From positions 27,107 through 91,106 of the forward strand of contig JAZNEI010000091.1 in NCBI GenBank assembly GCA_045588485.1: 64,000 bases of DNA, read 5' to 3'. The notes under the pieces are model-generated. The model searched no databases. It saw only the letters and a program-made list of their open reading frames with translations, and was not told the origin of the DNA. This DNA is from HGM04593 sp045588485 (GTDB lineage: Bacteria > Bacteroidota > Bacteroidia > Bacteroidales > Bacteroidaceae). The stretch's first letter is position 1, and each line of letters begins with the position of its first letter. Position numbers and translations under genes: made by a program. This document shows positions 1 through 8,592 of the stretch, piece after piece.

Positions 1-606
1 TACGAGCTTAGAATGGATGTTGGAGGAATAGCAGCATCGTATATTCCCGGACACTCACACGCCGATACATTTAATTTTGAAATGCGCATCGGTGGGGTAC
101 CTTTTATCGTCGATACGGGTATATCTACCTATCAATGGTGCGCAAGGCGTCAGTATGAACGCTCTACAGCTGCACATAATACGGTTGCAGTGGCAAATTG
201 CGATTCGAGTCGTGTGTGGGGCGCCTTCCGCTGTGCGCAACGTGCCAATGTATTTGATGTTGTTCGCAGCGATGACTGGATAAAGGCAACGCACGATGGA
301 TACGCAAGGGTGGGTACGCTACATTCGCGCAGATTCCATTGGGAGAATGAGAGGGTCATTATAGAGGATACTCTTACAAATGGTGCCGAGGGAAAGTTCT
401 ATCTGCATATAGCTCCGGGGGTATCTGTTACGTTTGATGCGGGTAGGGTGGTGACACCGTTAGCCAAGATTGTATTCGATGGTGCTACCGATGTCAGGTT
501 AGAATCCTGTGAGGTCGCTTGCGAGTATAATAGCCTGAAAGAGGCTGTTGTTGTTATAGTCTCATTCAAAGGCTGCTTGACAACGAATATTGATATTGTC
601 GGATAA
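1..606 (+). CDS. Heparinase II/III-like polysaccharide lyase, C-terminal part (cut by window edge)
   Basis: The frame is open from base 1, so this is the last about 201 residues of a longer protein. The segment GHSHADTFNFE followed by FIVDTG and a Y-E-R-S-T-A-A-H-N-T run is the conserved core of the heparinase II/III-like beta-sandwich domain, seen in polysaccharide lyases and in proteins annotated 'alginate lyase family'. The remainder is beta-rich, as expected for that C-terminal domain. The family cleaves uronic-acid polysaccharides by beta-elimination; relatives also occur in exopolysaccharide gene clusters. The N-terminal (alpha/alpha) part and any signal peptide lie outside the window, so substrate and location cannot be judged. 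The next gene is convergent. Confidence 0.75.
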   Translation, partial: YELRMDVGGIAASYIPGHSHADTFNFEMRIGGVPFIVDTGISTYQWCARRQYERSTAAHNTVAVANCDSSRVWGAFRCAQRANVFDVVRSDDWIKATHDGYARVGTLHSRRFHWENERVIIEDTLTNGAEGKFYLHIAPGVSVTFDAGRVVTPLAKIVFDGATDVRLESCEVACEYNSLKEAVVVIVSFKGCLTTNIDIVG

Positions 607-655
607 ATACTTCCTGTATTTGAAAAATCGGTAAGAGACTCCTGAAAGGACAAAT

Positions 656-1414
656 CTACATTGCTCTGCGGCGAAACTCGGCACAGATGATGGCTGTTGC
701 CATTGATACATTCAGCGATTCCGAGGTCGCTCGTCCGATAGGGTAGTTGGGTATGAAAAGGCGTTCGGTAATCTCTTTTGCGCAGTCGGCACCTATTCCG
801 TTGCCCTCGTTGCCCATTACAATTATGCCGTAGTTCTTTATCTCTTTTTCGTACATATTCTCACCGTCGAGGAAAGTTCCATAGATAGGTGTCTGCTCTT
901 TAAGCGAGGCAAGCAGTTGCGGCAGACCGGTGTAGTGTACCTTTACGCGGCCGATTGCCCCCATAGTAGCTTGTACTGTTTTTGGGTTGTATATGTCGGC
1001 TGTTCCAAGCGAGCAGAAAATGTGCTCTATGCCGAACCAATCGGCAATGCGCACGATGGTGCCCAAATTACCGGGGTCTTGAATATCATCGAGTGCCAGA
1101 CATAGCTCTTTTGTGGCTATGGCAGGGTCGACAATTTCGTCGCACTGTCTGAAAAGTGCGAGTATACCTTGTGGAGTGCGTAGGAAACTCGCACGGCTAA
1201 GTTCATCGGTTGTTACCTCTATAATGGGTGCTTTAGTCTCTAAGGTGTGAGAGGCAAGCCACTCTTTCGTTGCAAGTATTTTTTCGCAGGTTATTCCTGC
1301 GGCTATAAGGTCACAAACCGTTTTGCCTCCCTCGGCAACAAAAAGTCCACTCTCTTTGCGGTATTTTTTCTGTTCAAGCGAACGTATCAGTTTCAACAAC
1401 TGTTTGCTTAGCAT
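656..1414 (-). CDS. TrmH/SpoU family RNA 2'-O-methyltransferase
   Basis: A 252-residue SPOUT methyltransferase, predicted to transfer a methyl group from S-adenosylmethionine to a ribose 2'-OH in rRNA or tRNA. All three SpoU motifs are visible: motif 1 DDIQDPGNLGTIVRIAD (the Asn and Arg are key), motif 2 IVMGNEGNGI, and motif 3 IPNYPIGRATSESLNVSMA, which forms the cofactor-binding trefoil knot. The N-terminal part with F-V-A-E-G resembles the substrate-binding domain of the RlmB/YsgA-like subgroup. The exact RNA target cannot be read from sequence. It is divergent from the BamA-like gene, each with its own promoter in the 103-bp gap. Confidence 0.88.
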   Translation of the reverse strand: MLSKQLLKLIRSLEQKKYRKESGLFVAEGGKTVCDLIAAGITCEKILATKEWLASHTLETKAPIIEVTTDELSRASFLRTPQGILALFRQCDEIVDPAIATKELCLALDDIQDPGNLGTIVRIADWFGIEHIFCSLGTADIYNPKTVQATMGAIGRVKVHYTGLPQLLASLKEQTPIYGTFLDGENMYEKEIKNYGIIVMGNEGNGIGADCAKEITERLFIPNYPIGRATSESLNVSMATAIICAEFRRRAM

Positions 1415-1445
1415 TGTATATTCTTTTTTTGTGCGTTAAAGTGTT

Positions 1446-1453
1446 GCAAATCT
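1446..1453 (-). promoter_or_regulatory. Bacteroidota -7 element for the TrmH-family gene
   Basis: Read on the minus strand this is TAGATTTG, a perfect match to the Bacteroidota -7 consensus TAnnTTTG, about 30 bases upstream of the methyltransferase start. No exact TTTG -33 element was located. Confidence 0.5.
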
Positions 1454-1477
1454 ACCTCATTTCTGTGAGGTTTTTTG

Positions 1478-1485
1478 TATATTTG
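1478..1485 (+). promoter_or_regulatory. Bacteroidota -7 element for the BamA/TamA-like gene
   Basis: TATATTTG followed by C, 32 bases before the start codon at 1518. Together with the element at 1446-1453 on the other strand it forms a compact divergent promoter pair. Confidence 0.55.
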
Positions 1486-1517
1486 CAAAATTTTTTTCCA
1501 CTTAGGGGATTCTGTTT

Positions 1518-3836
1518 ATGAGATTGGAGGTTTTATCTGTAAAAAATAGTGCTTTGATGCTTTTTACACTGTTGCTGCTTTCGTGCTCGGCTACAAAGTT
1601 CGTGCCCGATGGTGAGCATCTGCTGTCGCATGTGCATATTGTATCGCAGCACGACAGGACTCTTGCTACAAAGGCGCAGAGTTACATAAGACAACATCCA
1701 AACTCTAAATGGTTCAGTTTGGTGAAAGTGCCTCTTGGCATATATTCATTGGCAGGGCAAGATACTACAAAGTGGGGGAATCGTGTTTTGCAGCGCATAG
1801 GCGAGGAACCTGTTATATACAGCTCTTCAATTGCCGAAGTTACGCGATATAATATGGAGCAGATGTTGCGTAACGATGGTTATCTGCATGCTACGGTCGA
1901 CCTTGAAGCACGCGAGGTGGGTGATAAGCTGATGGATGCAATATACTATCTGCATGAGCGTAACCGTTATACGGTGTCGTCGATAAAGATGGATACCGAT
2001 GACGAGCGTATAGGGGCTATAATAAGGGCCGACTCTACATCGTCGCTTCTGCGTACGGGTATGCCTTTCAGTGTTGATGTCCTTGAGGCCGAGCGTCGCA
2101 GAATCACTGCTTTGCTAAAAGAGAAAGGTTACTATCGTTTCCAGAAAGATTATATAACATTTGAGGCTGACACGGCTCATCACTCAACGAATGTAGGGCT
2201 GAAGATGAATATTGCACTTTACCGCGATGCCGAGAATAATATATACATCCCTCATAAGCAGTTTAGCATAGGCGATATAACTTTTGTGTCAGGGGCGGGG
2301 CTACGTCTTAACAACGAAGAGCTTGCCGATTGCGATACAATAGGGTGGGACGATTACAGATTACTGTATAAGAATGATGTACCGCTAAGGTTGAATGTCC
2401 TTGCAAAAAATACATATATCGAGCCTGGTGAACTCTATTCGCAAAGTACCGTTGACCGCACTCACAACTCATTTGCACAGTTGTCGGCATTGAGATATAC
2501 GTCCTTGCGAATGGCAGAGCGTCCCAACAGTTCGCTGCTCGACTGCTATGTGATGTTCGAAAGAAGCAAGCGTCGTTCGGTCTCTTTTGAGTTGGAGGGT
2601 ACAAACACGGCAGGCGACCTTGGTGCAGCTGCTTCGGTTACATTCTCGGACAAAAATCTGTTCCATGGTTCCGAGCTGCTGTCGCTGCGTCTGTTTGGAG
2701 CATACGAGGCAATCTCGGGACTCAGCGGATATACCCGTGACAGCTATTTTGAATATGGTGCCGAGCTTAGTTTGCGCCTTTTTGGAGGAGTGTTCTCATC
2801 GTTCCTGCCTCTTGAGTCGCAACGCAGATTGCAGAAGTCGTCGACTCTCTTCTCTATAAAGTTCGATTCTCAGGAGCGTCCCGAATTCGACCGCCAGATT
2901 CTCTCGGGTGCATGGAGCTACCTGTGGAGCAAGAAAACTCAATCGTCACATAAACTGGACATCTTGGATGTGAACTATATTTATGTGCCTTGGATTTCCG
3001 ATACTTTCAAGCGGGATTATCTCGATAGTATTTCCAACCGAAACTCAATCCTAAAATACAACTACGAGAATCTGCTTATTACAAAGTTGGGTTATCAGTA
3101 TAACTATAGCTCATCGACAGGTAGGGGAAGGGATACCGAGCGTACGATATTTGCAGTGCGAACAAATATCGAGTGTTCGGGTAATCTGTTAAGAGGAATA
3201 AACCGCCTTTTTGGAGGTCACAGAAATGGCGAGGGGCAATACACGTTCATGAATATAGCATACGCACAGTATGTAAAGGGTGACCTCGATTTTACCACGT
3301 ATCTGAATATAGATGAAAAAAACTCGTTTGTGGTGCATTTGGGTCTTGGTGTTGCTTATCCTTACGGAAACTCTACTGTGCTGCCTTTCGAGAAAAGATA
3401 TTTTGCAGGTGGTGCCAACGGACTACGTGGATGGACTGTGCGTGGATTGGGACCGGGTAGTTATAGAAGCAGCGATAGTAATATCGACTTTATCAACCAG
3501 TCGGGTGACCTGAAACTAGATTGTAGCTTCGAGTTGCGTTCGCACCTCTTTTGGAAACTGCACTCGGCATTCTTTATAGATGCCGGAAATATATGGACGC
3601 TGCGATATTATCGTGAGCAACCCGGCGGACAGTTTGATATAAAGAGCTTCCATAAGGATATTGCTTTCTCCTACGGATTGGGACTAAGATTCGAACTCGA
3701 CCTCTTTGTCTTTCGTTTAGATGCAGGTATGAAGGCGCTTAATCCTGCCTATCGAGGAAAAGATAGATATCCGCTGTTGAATCCCGATTTTGGCAGAGAT
3801 TTTGCACTGCATTTTGCTATCGGTTATCCTTTCTGA
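1518..3836 (+). CDS. BamA/TamA-family outer membrane protein with lipoprotein-type signal
   Basis: A 772-residue protein of the Omp85 superfamily. The N-terminus has a hydrophobic stretch ending in LLLSCSA, a plausible lipobox, so the mature N-terminus may be a lipidated Cys. Then come POTRA-like segments and, from about residue 350, a C-terminal bacterial surface antigen (D15-type) barrel with alternating aromatic strands, including GGANGLRGW and the final strand ending in Phe (AIGYPF). This form with a lipobox is common in Bacteroidota and is not the essential BamA itself. Expected role: outer-membrane insertion or translocation. A second in-frame Met at residue 14 could be the true start, since either would give a signal peptide. 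Confidence 0.85.
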   Translation: MRLEVLSVKNSALMLFTLLLLSCSATKFVPDGEHLLSHVHIVSQHDRTLATKAQSYIRQHPNSKWFSLVKVPLGIYSLAGQDTTKWGNRVLQRIGEEPVIYSSSIAEVTRYNMEQMLRNDGYLHATVDLEAREVGDKLMDAIYYLHERNRYTVSSIKMDTDDERIGAIIRADSTSSLLRTGMPFSVDVLEAERRRITALLKEKGYYRFQKDYITFEADTAHHSTNVGLKMNIALYRDAENNIYIPHKQFSIGDITFVSGAGLRLNNEELADCDTIGWDDYRLLYKNDVPLRLNVLAKNTYIEPGELYSQSTVDRTHNSFAQLSALRYTSLRMAERPNSSLLDCYVMFERSKRRSVSFELEGTNTAGDLGAAASVTFSDKNLFHGSELLSLRLFGAYEAISGLSGYTRDSYFEYGAELSLRLFGGVFSSFLPLESQRRLQKSSTLFSIKFDSQERPEFDRQILSGAWSYLWSKKTQSSHKLDILDVNYIYVPWISDTFKRDYLDSISNRNSILKYNYENLLITKLGYQYNYSSSTGRGRDTERTIFAVRTNIECSGNLLRGINRLFGGHRNGEGQYTFMNIAYAQYVKGDLDFTTYLNIDEKNSFVVHLGLGVAYPYGNSTVLPFEKRYFAGGANGLRGWTVRGLGPGSYRSSDSNIDFINQSGDLKLDCSFELRSHLFWKLHSAFFIDAGNIWTLRYYREQPGGQFDIKSFHKDIAFSYGLGLRFELDLFVFRLDAGMKALNPAYRGKDRYPLLNPDFGRDFALHFAIGYPF

Positions 3837-3875
3837 TGCGGTGTGTTTGTTTGATAAAAATAAAAAATATTATAT

Positions 3876-4682
3876 ATGAAGATTCGTTTTATGAGCATCG
3901 GTAGCGGCAGTTGCGGCAACTGTTACTATCTTGGAGTAGACGATTACGGTATTCTGATAGATGCTGGAATACCGTCGAAGATAATCAGAGCTACTCTTAA
4001 GCGAGAGGGGATTCCTTTCGAAAGCATCTGTGCCGTATTTGTGACTCACGACCATGCCGACCACATTAAGGCATTGGGTGTTATAGCCTCGAAGGCAAAT
4101 ATCCCTGTTTATGCTACACGTGATACGCATAGAGGAATAAACAACAATTACTGTATGAACAAACCTCTCGACCCAATGTATGTACGTTATGTCGAGAAAG
4201 GCGAGGCTACTCAGTTCCGTGCGTTTACAATAACTCCTTTTGAGGTTCCACATGACGGAACTGATAATGTGGGATACTTTATCGAGGTTGGTGATATTAA
4301 ATTCTGTATTGCAACCGACCTGGGAACAATCACCGACGAGGTATCGTACTATGTAGACAAGGCTAACTATCTGGTAATTGAGTCGAACTACGAAGAACAG
4401 ATGCTGATGATGGGACGCTATCCGCAGTTCCTCAAAGAGCGCGTGTCGGGAATGACGGGGCATTTGAGCAATCAGACAACTGCTCAGTATCTTGCAAAGA
4501 ATATTAATGAGCACCTGAAGTCTATTTGGCTTTGCCACTTGAGTGAGGAGAATAATCACCCTGAACTTGCTTATAAGACTGTGCAGATGGAGTTTGCCAA
4601 ATATGGCGTTATTGTGGGTAAAGATGTTGCGTTATATGTGCTGAAACGTGCAACACCGTCGCCAATCTATTACCTCGAGTGA
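3876..4682 (+). CDS. MBL-fold metallohydrolase, WalJ/YycJ type
   Basis: A 268-residue metallo-beta-lactamase-fold hydrolase. The metal motif THDHADH lies at residues 57-63 (H58, H60, D62, H63), preceded by the GSGSCGN start typical of the WalJ/YycJ group, with later metal-ligand segments PHDGTDNVGY, ATDLGT and GHLSN. The family is related to RNase-Z/beta-CASP enzymes; WalJ homologues are linked to DNA or cell-wall upkeep in Firmicutes, but the substrate here is not known. The gap to the preceding barrel gene is only 39 bp, so co-transcription is likely. No signal peptide: cytoplasmic. Confidence 0.85.
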   Translation: MKIRFMSIGSGSCGNCYYLGVDDYGILIDAGIPSKIIRATLKREGIPFESICAVFVTHDHADHIKALGVIASKANIPVYATRDTHRGINNNYCMNKPLDPMYVRYVEKGEATQFRAFTITPFEVPHDGTDNVGYFIEVGDIKFCIATDLGTITDEVSYYVDKANYLVIESNYEEQMLMMGRYPQFLKERVSGMTGHLSNQTTAQYLAKNINEHLKSIWLCHLSEENNHPELAYKTVQMEFAKYGVIVGKDVALYVLKRATPSPIYYLE

Positions 4683-4725
4683 TAAGTGTGCCATTGTAAA
4701 TGTCGCATTGTTGAATGAAAATTTA

Positions 4726-4733
4726 TACCTTTG
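4726..4733 (+). promoter_or_regulatory. Bacteroidota -7 element upstream of tyrS
   Basis: TACCTTTG, a perfect -7 match, located 141 bases before the tyrS start. This would leave an untranslated leader of roughly 135 bases. No T-box-like or other recognisable leader structure was seen. Confidence 0.45.
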
Positions 4734-4874
4734 TAATGGTATAGTAACGAAATAGGCAGCACTCGCCGTAAATGGTTAAACTTATTTTGCCATTAGCCCG
4801 TTTGCACTGTTTCAATGGTATTCATTCGATTGATTTATTGATAAAGAGAATAAGAACTAAAAATAACTACGAAA

Positions 4875-6170
4875 ATGAATTTTGTACAAGAACTTAAGTG
4901 GCGTGGTATGATTCAGGATATGACGCCGGGAACTGAAGAACAACTTCAGAAAGAGATGACAACTGCTTATTTGGGTATCGACCCGACTGCCGATTCGCTT
5001 CACATTGGTCATCTTGTGGGTGTTATGATGTTGCGTCATTTCCAACGTTCGGGACATAAGCCTATTGCGCTTATCGGTGGTGCTACAGGTATGATTGGCG
5101 ACCCTTCGGGAAAGTCAAAAGAGCGCGTGCTTATAGATGAGGAGCGTCTGCGCCACAATCAGGAGGCGCTTAAGAAGCAGCTTGCACGTTTCCTCGATTT
5201 TGAGAGCGATGCACCAAATGCAGCTATTCTGGTAAACAACTACGACTGGATGAAGGAGTTCTCGTTCCTCGATTTTATCCGTAACGTGGGTAAGATGATT
5301 ACTGTAAACTATATGATGTCGAAAGACTCGGTTAAGCGTCGTCTTTCGGGCGAGGCCGGAACAGATGGAATGTCGTTTACCGAGTTTACCTATCAGCTTC
5401 TGCAGGGTTACGACTATGTACACCTTAACGAGACTCACGGATGTAAGTTGCAGCTCGGTGGTGCCGATCAGTGGGGTAATATAACTACCGGTACCGAGAT
5501 GATTCGAAAAATGTCGGGTAATGAGGTGTTTGCACTCACTTGTCCTCTTATCACAAAGGCCGATGGAAAGAAGTTCGGTAAGACCGAGCAGGGTAATATA
5601 TGGCTCGATAAGCGATATACTTCGCCTTATCACTTCTATCAGTTCTGGCTTAACGTTAGCGACGAGGATGCCGATAAGTACATCAAGATATTTACATCTC
5701 TCGATAAAGAGGAGATTGATGCAATCATTGCACAGCATGCCGAGGCTCCTCATCTTCGTTTGCTTCAGAAGCGTCTTGCTCAGGAGGTTACCGTTATGGT
5801 ACACGGTGAGGAAGAGTATGACAAGGCTGTTGCGGCATCGGGTATCCTCTTTGGAAATGCTACTTCGGAGGCGCTTCGTTCACTAGACGAGGAGACTCTG
5901 TTGGCTGTATTCGATGGTGTTCCCCGTTTCGAGGTTGCACGCTCTGTCATAGAAGATGGCGTGAAGGCTGTTGACCTTACGGCTGAGCATGCTGCTGTGT
6001 TTGCTTCAAAAGGCGAGATGCGTAAATTGGCGCAGGGTGGTGGAATCTCTATCAACAAGGAGAAACTTACTGCGTTCGACCAGATTGTAGGTGTCGATAA
6101 TCTGCTCAACGATAAGTATATTCTTGTTCAGAAAGGAAAGAAAAACTACTATCTTATTATAGTAAAGTAA
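4875..6170 (+). CDS. tyrS: Tyrosyl-tRNA synthetase
   Basis: A 431-residue class I aminoacyl-tRNA synthetase that charges tRNA-Tyr with tyrosine in the cytoplasm. The HIGH motif is at residues 43-46 (DSLHIGH). The tyrosine-binding region QLLQGYDYVHL and GGADQWGN is intact. The KMSKS-like loop reads KFGKTEQG, the usual TyrRS variant. The C-terminal about 80 residues form an S4 RNA-binding domain (GGGISINKEK, then a YILVQKGKKNYYLIIVK tail). Length is normal for bacterial TyrRS. A hairpin lies just downstream and the two tRNA-Lys genes follow on their own promoters. Confidence 0.97.
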   Translation: MNFVQELKWRGMIQDMTPGTEEQLQKEMTTAYLGIDPTADSLHIGHLVGVMMLRHFQRSGHKPIALIGGATGMIGDPSGKSKERVLIDEERLRHNQEALKKQLARFLDFESDAPNAAILVNNYDWMKEFSFLDFIRNVGKMITVNYMMSKDSVKRRLSGEAGTDGMSFTEFTYQLLQGYDYVHLNETHGCKLQLGGADQWGNITTGTEMIRKMSGNEVFALTCPLITKADGKKFGKTEQGNIWLDKRYTSPYHFYQFWLNVSDEDADKYIKIFTSLDKEEIDAIIAQHAEAPHLRLLQKRLAQEVTVMVHGEEEYDKAVAASGILFGNATSEALRSLDEETLLAVFDGVPRFEVARSVIEDGVKAVDLTAEHAAVFASKGEMRKLAQGGGISINKEKLTAFDQIVGVDNLLNDKYILVQKGKKNYYLIIVK

Positions 6171-6210
6171 TTAACATCACTTTAGTTAAGGTATTCTGAT
6201 GATATTGTAA

Positions 6211-6246
6211 AAACTGTGTGTGCAGTATAAACTGTGCACACAGTTT
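6211..6246 (+). terminator. Hairpin terminator after tyrS
   Basis: AAACTGTGTG at 6211-6220 pairs with CACACAGTTT at 6237-6246. The 3' U-tract is weak, so this may work only partly. Confidence 0.5.
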
Positions 6247-6335
6247 ATATGTTATTGCCTCTTCTTGATTTACAAAAGGTTGCGATAGCTTAGCATTGGA
6301 AATGAAAATTATTCCGAAAAAAAATTGATGTAAAT

Positions 6336-6366
6336 TTTGTGGGAACGGGATAAATTGCTACCTTTG
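6336..6366 (+). promoter_or_regulatory. Strong Bacteroidota promoter for first tRNA-Lys
   Basis: TTTG at 6336-6339, exactly 19 bases, then TACCTTTG at 6359-6366. This is the full primary sigma-factor consensus of Bacteroidota. Confidence 0.85.
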
Positions 6367-6490
6367 CAACGCTTTTGAGAAGCAGATGCGCTGTTAGCTC
6401 AGTTGGTAGAGCAATTGACTCTTAATCAATGGGTCCAGGGTTCGAGTCCCTGACGGCGTACAAAGAGGCGGCTGATAAGGCTGCCTCTTG
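6359..6490 (+). repeat. Tandem duplication copy 1 (promoter -7, tRNA-Lys, terminator)
   Basis: This 132-base block recurs at 6579-6710 with about four mismatches. It covers the -7 box, leader, tRNA and 3' hairpin. The tRNA itself is identical in both copies. Confidence 0.9.
6388..6460 (+). tRNA. tRNA-Lys (anticodon CTT), copy 1
   Basis: A 73-nt cloverleaf. The acceptor stem GCGCTGT pairs with ACGGCGT (with G-T wobbles at 1-72 and 5-68). The D-arm is GCTC/GAGC. The anticodon stem ATTGA/TCAAT holds the loop CTCTTAA, giving CTT, which reads AAG lysine codons. The T-arm is CAGGG/CCCTG with loop TTCGAGT. The discriminator is A and no CCA is encoded. Confidence 0.96.
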
Positions 6491-6495
6491 ATTTT
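6463..6495 (+). terminator. Terminator hairpin after first tRNA-Lys
   Basis: AAGAGGC at 6463-6469 pairs with GCCTCTT at 6483-6489, followed by a short T-run. Confidence 0.6.
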
Positions 6496-6555
6496 AAGTG
6501 TTGCTTCTGCTTTTTTGGGATAATTAGAAATTTAATCTAATTTTTGCTTAAAAAA

Positions 6556-6586
6556 TTTGCAGATTAAAAATAAAGTAGTACCTTTG
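6556..6586 (+). promoter_or_regulatory. Strong Bacteroidota promoter for second tRNA-Lys
   Basis: TTTG at 6556-6559, exactly 19 bases, then TACCTTTG at 6579-6586. The -33 element lies outside the duplicated block, so the second copy acquired or kept a separate upstream half. Confidence 0.85.
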
Positions 6587-6710
6587 CAACGCTTTTAAGA
6601 GGCAGATGCGCTGTTAGCTCAGTTGGTAGAGCAATTGACTCTTAATCAATGGGTCCAGGGTTCGAGTCCCTGACGGCGTACAAAGAGGTGGCTGATGAGG
6701 CTGCCTCTTG
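6579..6710 (+). repeat. Tandem duplication copy 2 (promoter -7, tRNA-Lys, terminator)
   Basis: Second copy of the 132-base block at 6359-6490, 220 bases downstream, with about four substitutions, all outside the mature tRNA. Confidence 0.9.
6608..6680 (+). tRNA. tRNA-Lys (anticodon CTT), copy 2
   Basis: Identical over all 73 bases to the tRNA at 6388-6460; same CTT anticodon in the loop CTCTTAA. It has its own complete promoter and terminator, so it is an independent transcription unit. Confidence 0.96.
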
Positions 6711-6717
6711 TTTTTTT
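6683..6717 (+). terminator. Rho-independent terminator after second tRNA-Lys
   Basis: AAGAGG at 6683-6688 pairs with CCTCTT at 6704-6709, followed by G and seven Ts. Confidence 0.75.
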
Positions 6718-6783
6718 GATGTTGTAGTTTGTTTTAAAACTGCCGTTGTTGTTTATAAATGTAACTGTTTAAATTTTTGTTAT

Positions 6784-7260
6784 ATGAGAACTGTTATACT
6801 CATGCTTCAATTGCTGTGGTTGCTTGTGGCTTGTGCTCCTGCTACAAAAGAGGCTTATTTAAGTGATTATAAATCCTTTATGGAACGTGTCGCAGATGAG
6901 AGAAAAGATTATGGCGATGTGAAATGGAAGGCTGTGATGACTGAGTACAAACATTATTCCCAGGATTGGTACAATAAGTTTGAGGATGAGCTTACAGTTA
7001 AAGAGCGTATGTTGTTGGCCGGCTATGAGGCGAAGTTTGCTTATTATATCGCTGCGCTCAAGACAAGTGATGCTTTCGATGATATGATAAAGTCGTTGCG
7101 TTCGTCCGATAAAAAAAGTCTCCGTTCCACTATTGAGGATTATATCGAAAAAGATATGGTGGATGATGTCGAGGAACTTTATAAAGAGGCCAAGAAAATA
7201 GGTGGTGAGACTTTAGAGACTGTGGAGGAGATTTTTGATGAGTTGGATATTAAATACTGA
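6784..7260 (+). CDS. Small lipoprotein of unknown function
   Basis: A 158-residue protein. The start at 6784 is chosen because the frame upstream runs into the tRNA, and because this Met opens a clear lipoprotein signal: positively charged MRT, hydrophobic core, then LVAC as lipobox. The mature part is highly charged and predicted helical (runs such as KEAYLSDYKSFMERV and ETLETVEEIFDELD), with many Lys/Glu/Asp and no Cys. I do not recognise a named family. It probably sits in the periplasm anchored to a membrane. The following MFS gene starts 16 bp after its stop, suggesting a two-gene unit. Confidence 0.75.
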   Translation: MRTVILMLQLLWLLVACAPATKEAYLSDYKSFMERVADERKDYGDVKWKAVMTEYKHYSQDWYNKFEDELTVKERMLLAGYEAKFAYYIAALKTSDAFDDMIKSLRSSDKKSLRSTIEDYIEKDMVDDVEELYKEAKKIGGETLETVEEIFDELDIKY

Positions 7261-7276
7261 AAAGGGTAGTAATAAT

Positions 7277-8485
7277 ATGAAGCACGAGAGGTTGTGGAGT
7301 GGGGCTTATGTACTTGTGTGCATAGCTTCGTTTCTGACCTCTTTCTCTTTTTATCTGCTTGTTCCTACGCTGCCTTTCTATCTTGTTTCGCAGTTGGGGG
7401 TAGAGCAGGGTATGGTAGGTGTGCTTCTCTCGTGTTATGTCGTTGCTGTGCTGTGTGTGAGGCCATTTGCAGGATATGTTGCTGATATATTTCCACGTAA
7501 AAAGGTGTATATAATATCGTACTTGTTGTTTACATTGGCTTTTGTGGGATATCTTGGGATGGTGGCATCGGTGTGGGTTTTTGTTTTGCTTAGGGTTTTT
7601 CATGGTTTTGCTTTTGGTGCGCTTACAACAACTGCGAATACTCTTGTTATTGATATAATGCCTTCATCGCGTCGCGGCGAGGGGCTTGGGTATTATGGTG
7701 TCATGAATAATCTGGCAATGGCATCAGGGCCTATGGCGGGGCTTTTTATAATTTCATCGGGTAATTATATGTTGCTTTTTGCTGTGGCTCTTGCTACTGT
7801 GCTACTGGGTTTCGCTATGGCACTTGCTGTACGTGCTCCTAAAAGGGATACTTTAACGTTTGATAAATCGGCACCGGTGATATCGGCCGACCGCTTCTTT
7901 CTATTTGCCGGTATCCCTGCTTGTGTTGCAATGATGCTCATTGCTATACCGTATGGCATGACAACAAGTTATATGGCAGTGTATGCTTCCGAGATTGGTT
8001 TGACAGTTAACTCTGGTCTCTTTTTTACTGTTATGGCTGTCGGATTGATAGTATCGCGTCTGCACTCGGGGAAAATGGTTGATAGAGGGTATATCACTCA
8101 GACTATATCAGTTGGTATGTTTATTGCTCTTTTTGGCGTATTTGGTGAGACGGTTCTGCACTACGTTGCAGGATATAGTATTGTGGCTGCCGATATTCTG
8201 TATTTTGTGGCGGCACTGCTTATGGGATACGGGTATGGAACAATATTTCCGGCTTTCAATACGCTTTTTGTGAATCTTGCTCCTAATTCACGCAGGGCAA
8301 CAGCTAATGCAACTTATCTTACAGGATGGGATGTCGGTATAGGATGCGGAATGCTTATTGGAGGAGTTCTTTCTGAAATTGGCTTCCGGTTCTGTTTCGG
8401 ATTCGGACTGCTTATGTTGTTGTTTGCATTGCTGTTTTTTGCCTCTTATGTTACCCGACACTTTAACAGATATCGTCTCAGATAA
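7277..8485 (+). CDS. MFS transporter (drug/sugar efflux type)
   Basis: A 402-residue major facilitator protein with about 12 hydrophobic segments. After TM2 comes the loop VRPFAGYVADIFPRKKVYI, matching motif A of the superfamily (G-x-x-x-D-x-x-x-R-K/R). The 'arabinose efflux permease'-like subgroup is the closest by eye, but the substrate cannot be inferred. The start at 7277 is preferred over an earlier in-frame ATG at 7235, which would overlap the upstream lipoprotein gene by 26 bases and add a polar N-terminal extension before the first membrane segment. Confidence 0.85.
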   Translation: MKHERLWSGAYVLVCIASFLTSFSFYLLVPTLPFYLVSQLGVEQGMVGVLLSCYVVAVLCVRPFAGYVADIFPRKKVYIISYLLFTLAFVGYLGMVASVWVFVLLRVFHGFAFGALTTTANTLVIDIMPSSRRGEGLGYYGVMNNLAMASGPMAGLFIISSGNYMLLFAVALATVLLGFAMALAVRAPKRDTLTFDKSAPVISADRFFLFAGIPACVAMMLIAIPYGMTTSYMAVYASEIGLTVNSGLFFTVMAVGLIVSRLHSGKMVDRGYITQTISVGMFIALFGVFGETVLHYVAGYSIVAADILYFVAALLMGYGYGTIFPAFNTLFVNLAPNSRRATANATYLTGWDVGIGCGMLIGGVLSEIGFRFCFGFGLLMLLFALLFFASYVTRHFNRYRLR

Positions 8486-8557
8486 ACTTTTTGTTGTGTG
8501 AAAAATAGCGTTTTTTGTGTGTTATTTGGGATTTGGACATAATTGTTTGTTGAAAAT

Positions 8558-8588
8558 TTTGCAGGTTATAAAGTTTTGACTATATTTG
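8558..8588 (+). promoter_or_regulatory. Perfect Bacteroidota promoter driving a candidate small RNA
   Basis: TTTG at 8558-8561, exactly 19 bases, then TATATTTG at 8581-8588. No open reading frame of useful length follows before a strong terminator about 120 bases downstream. Confidence 0.8.
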
Positions 8589-8592
8589 CAAT

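Noticed and set aside
6649..6783. N-terminal extension of the lipoprotein at 6784 reaching into the tRNA
   Set aside because: The frame would begin inside tRNA-Lys copy 2; the lipoprotein signal begins cleanly at 6784.
7235..7276. Earlier ATG for the MFS exporter at 7235
   Set aside because: It would overlap the upstream gene by 26 bases and add a polar extension before the first transmembrane segment.
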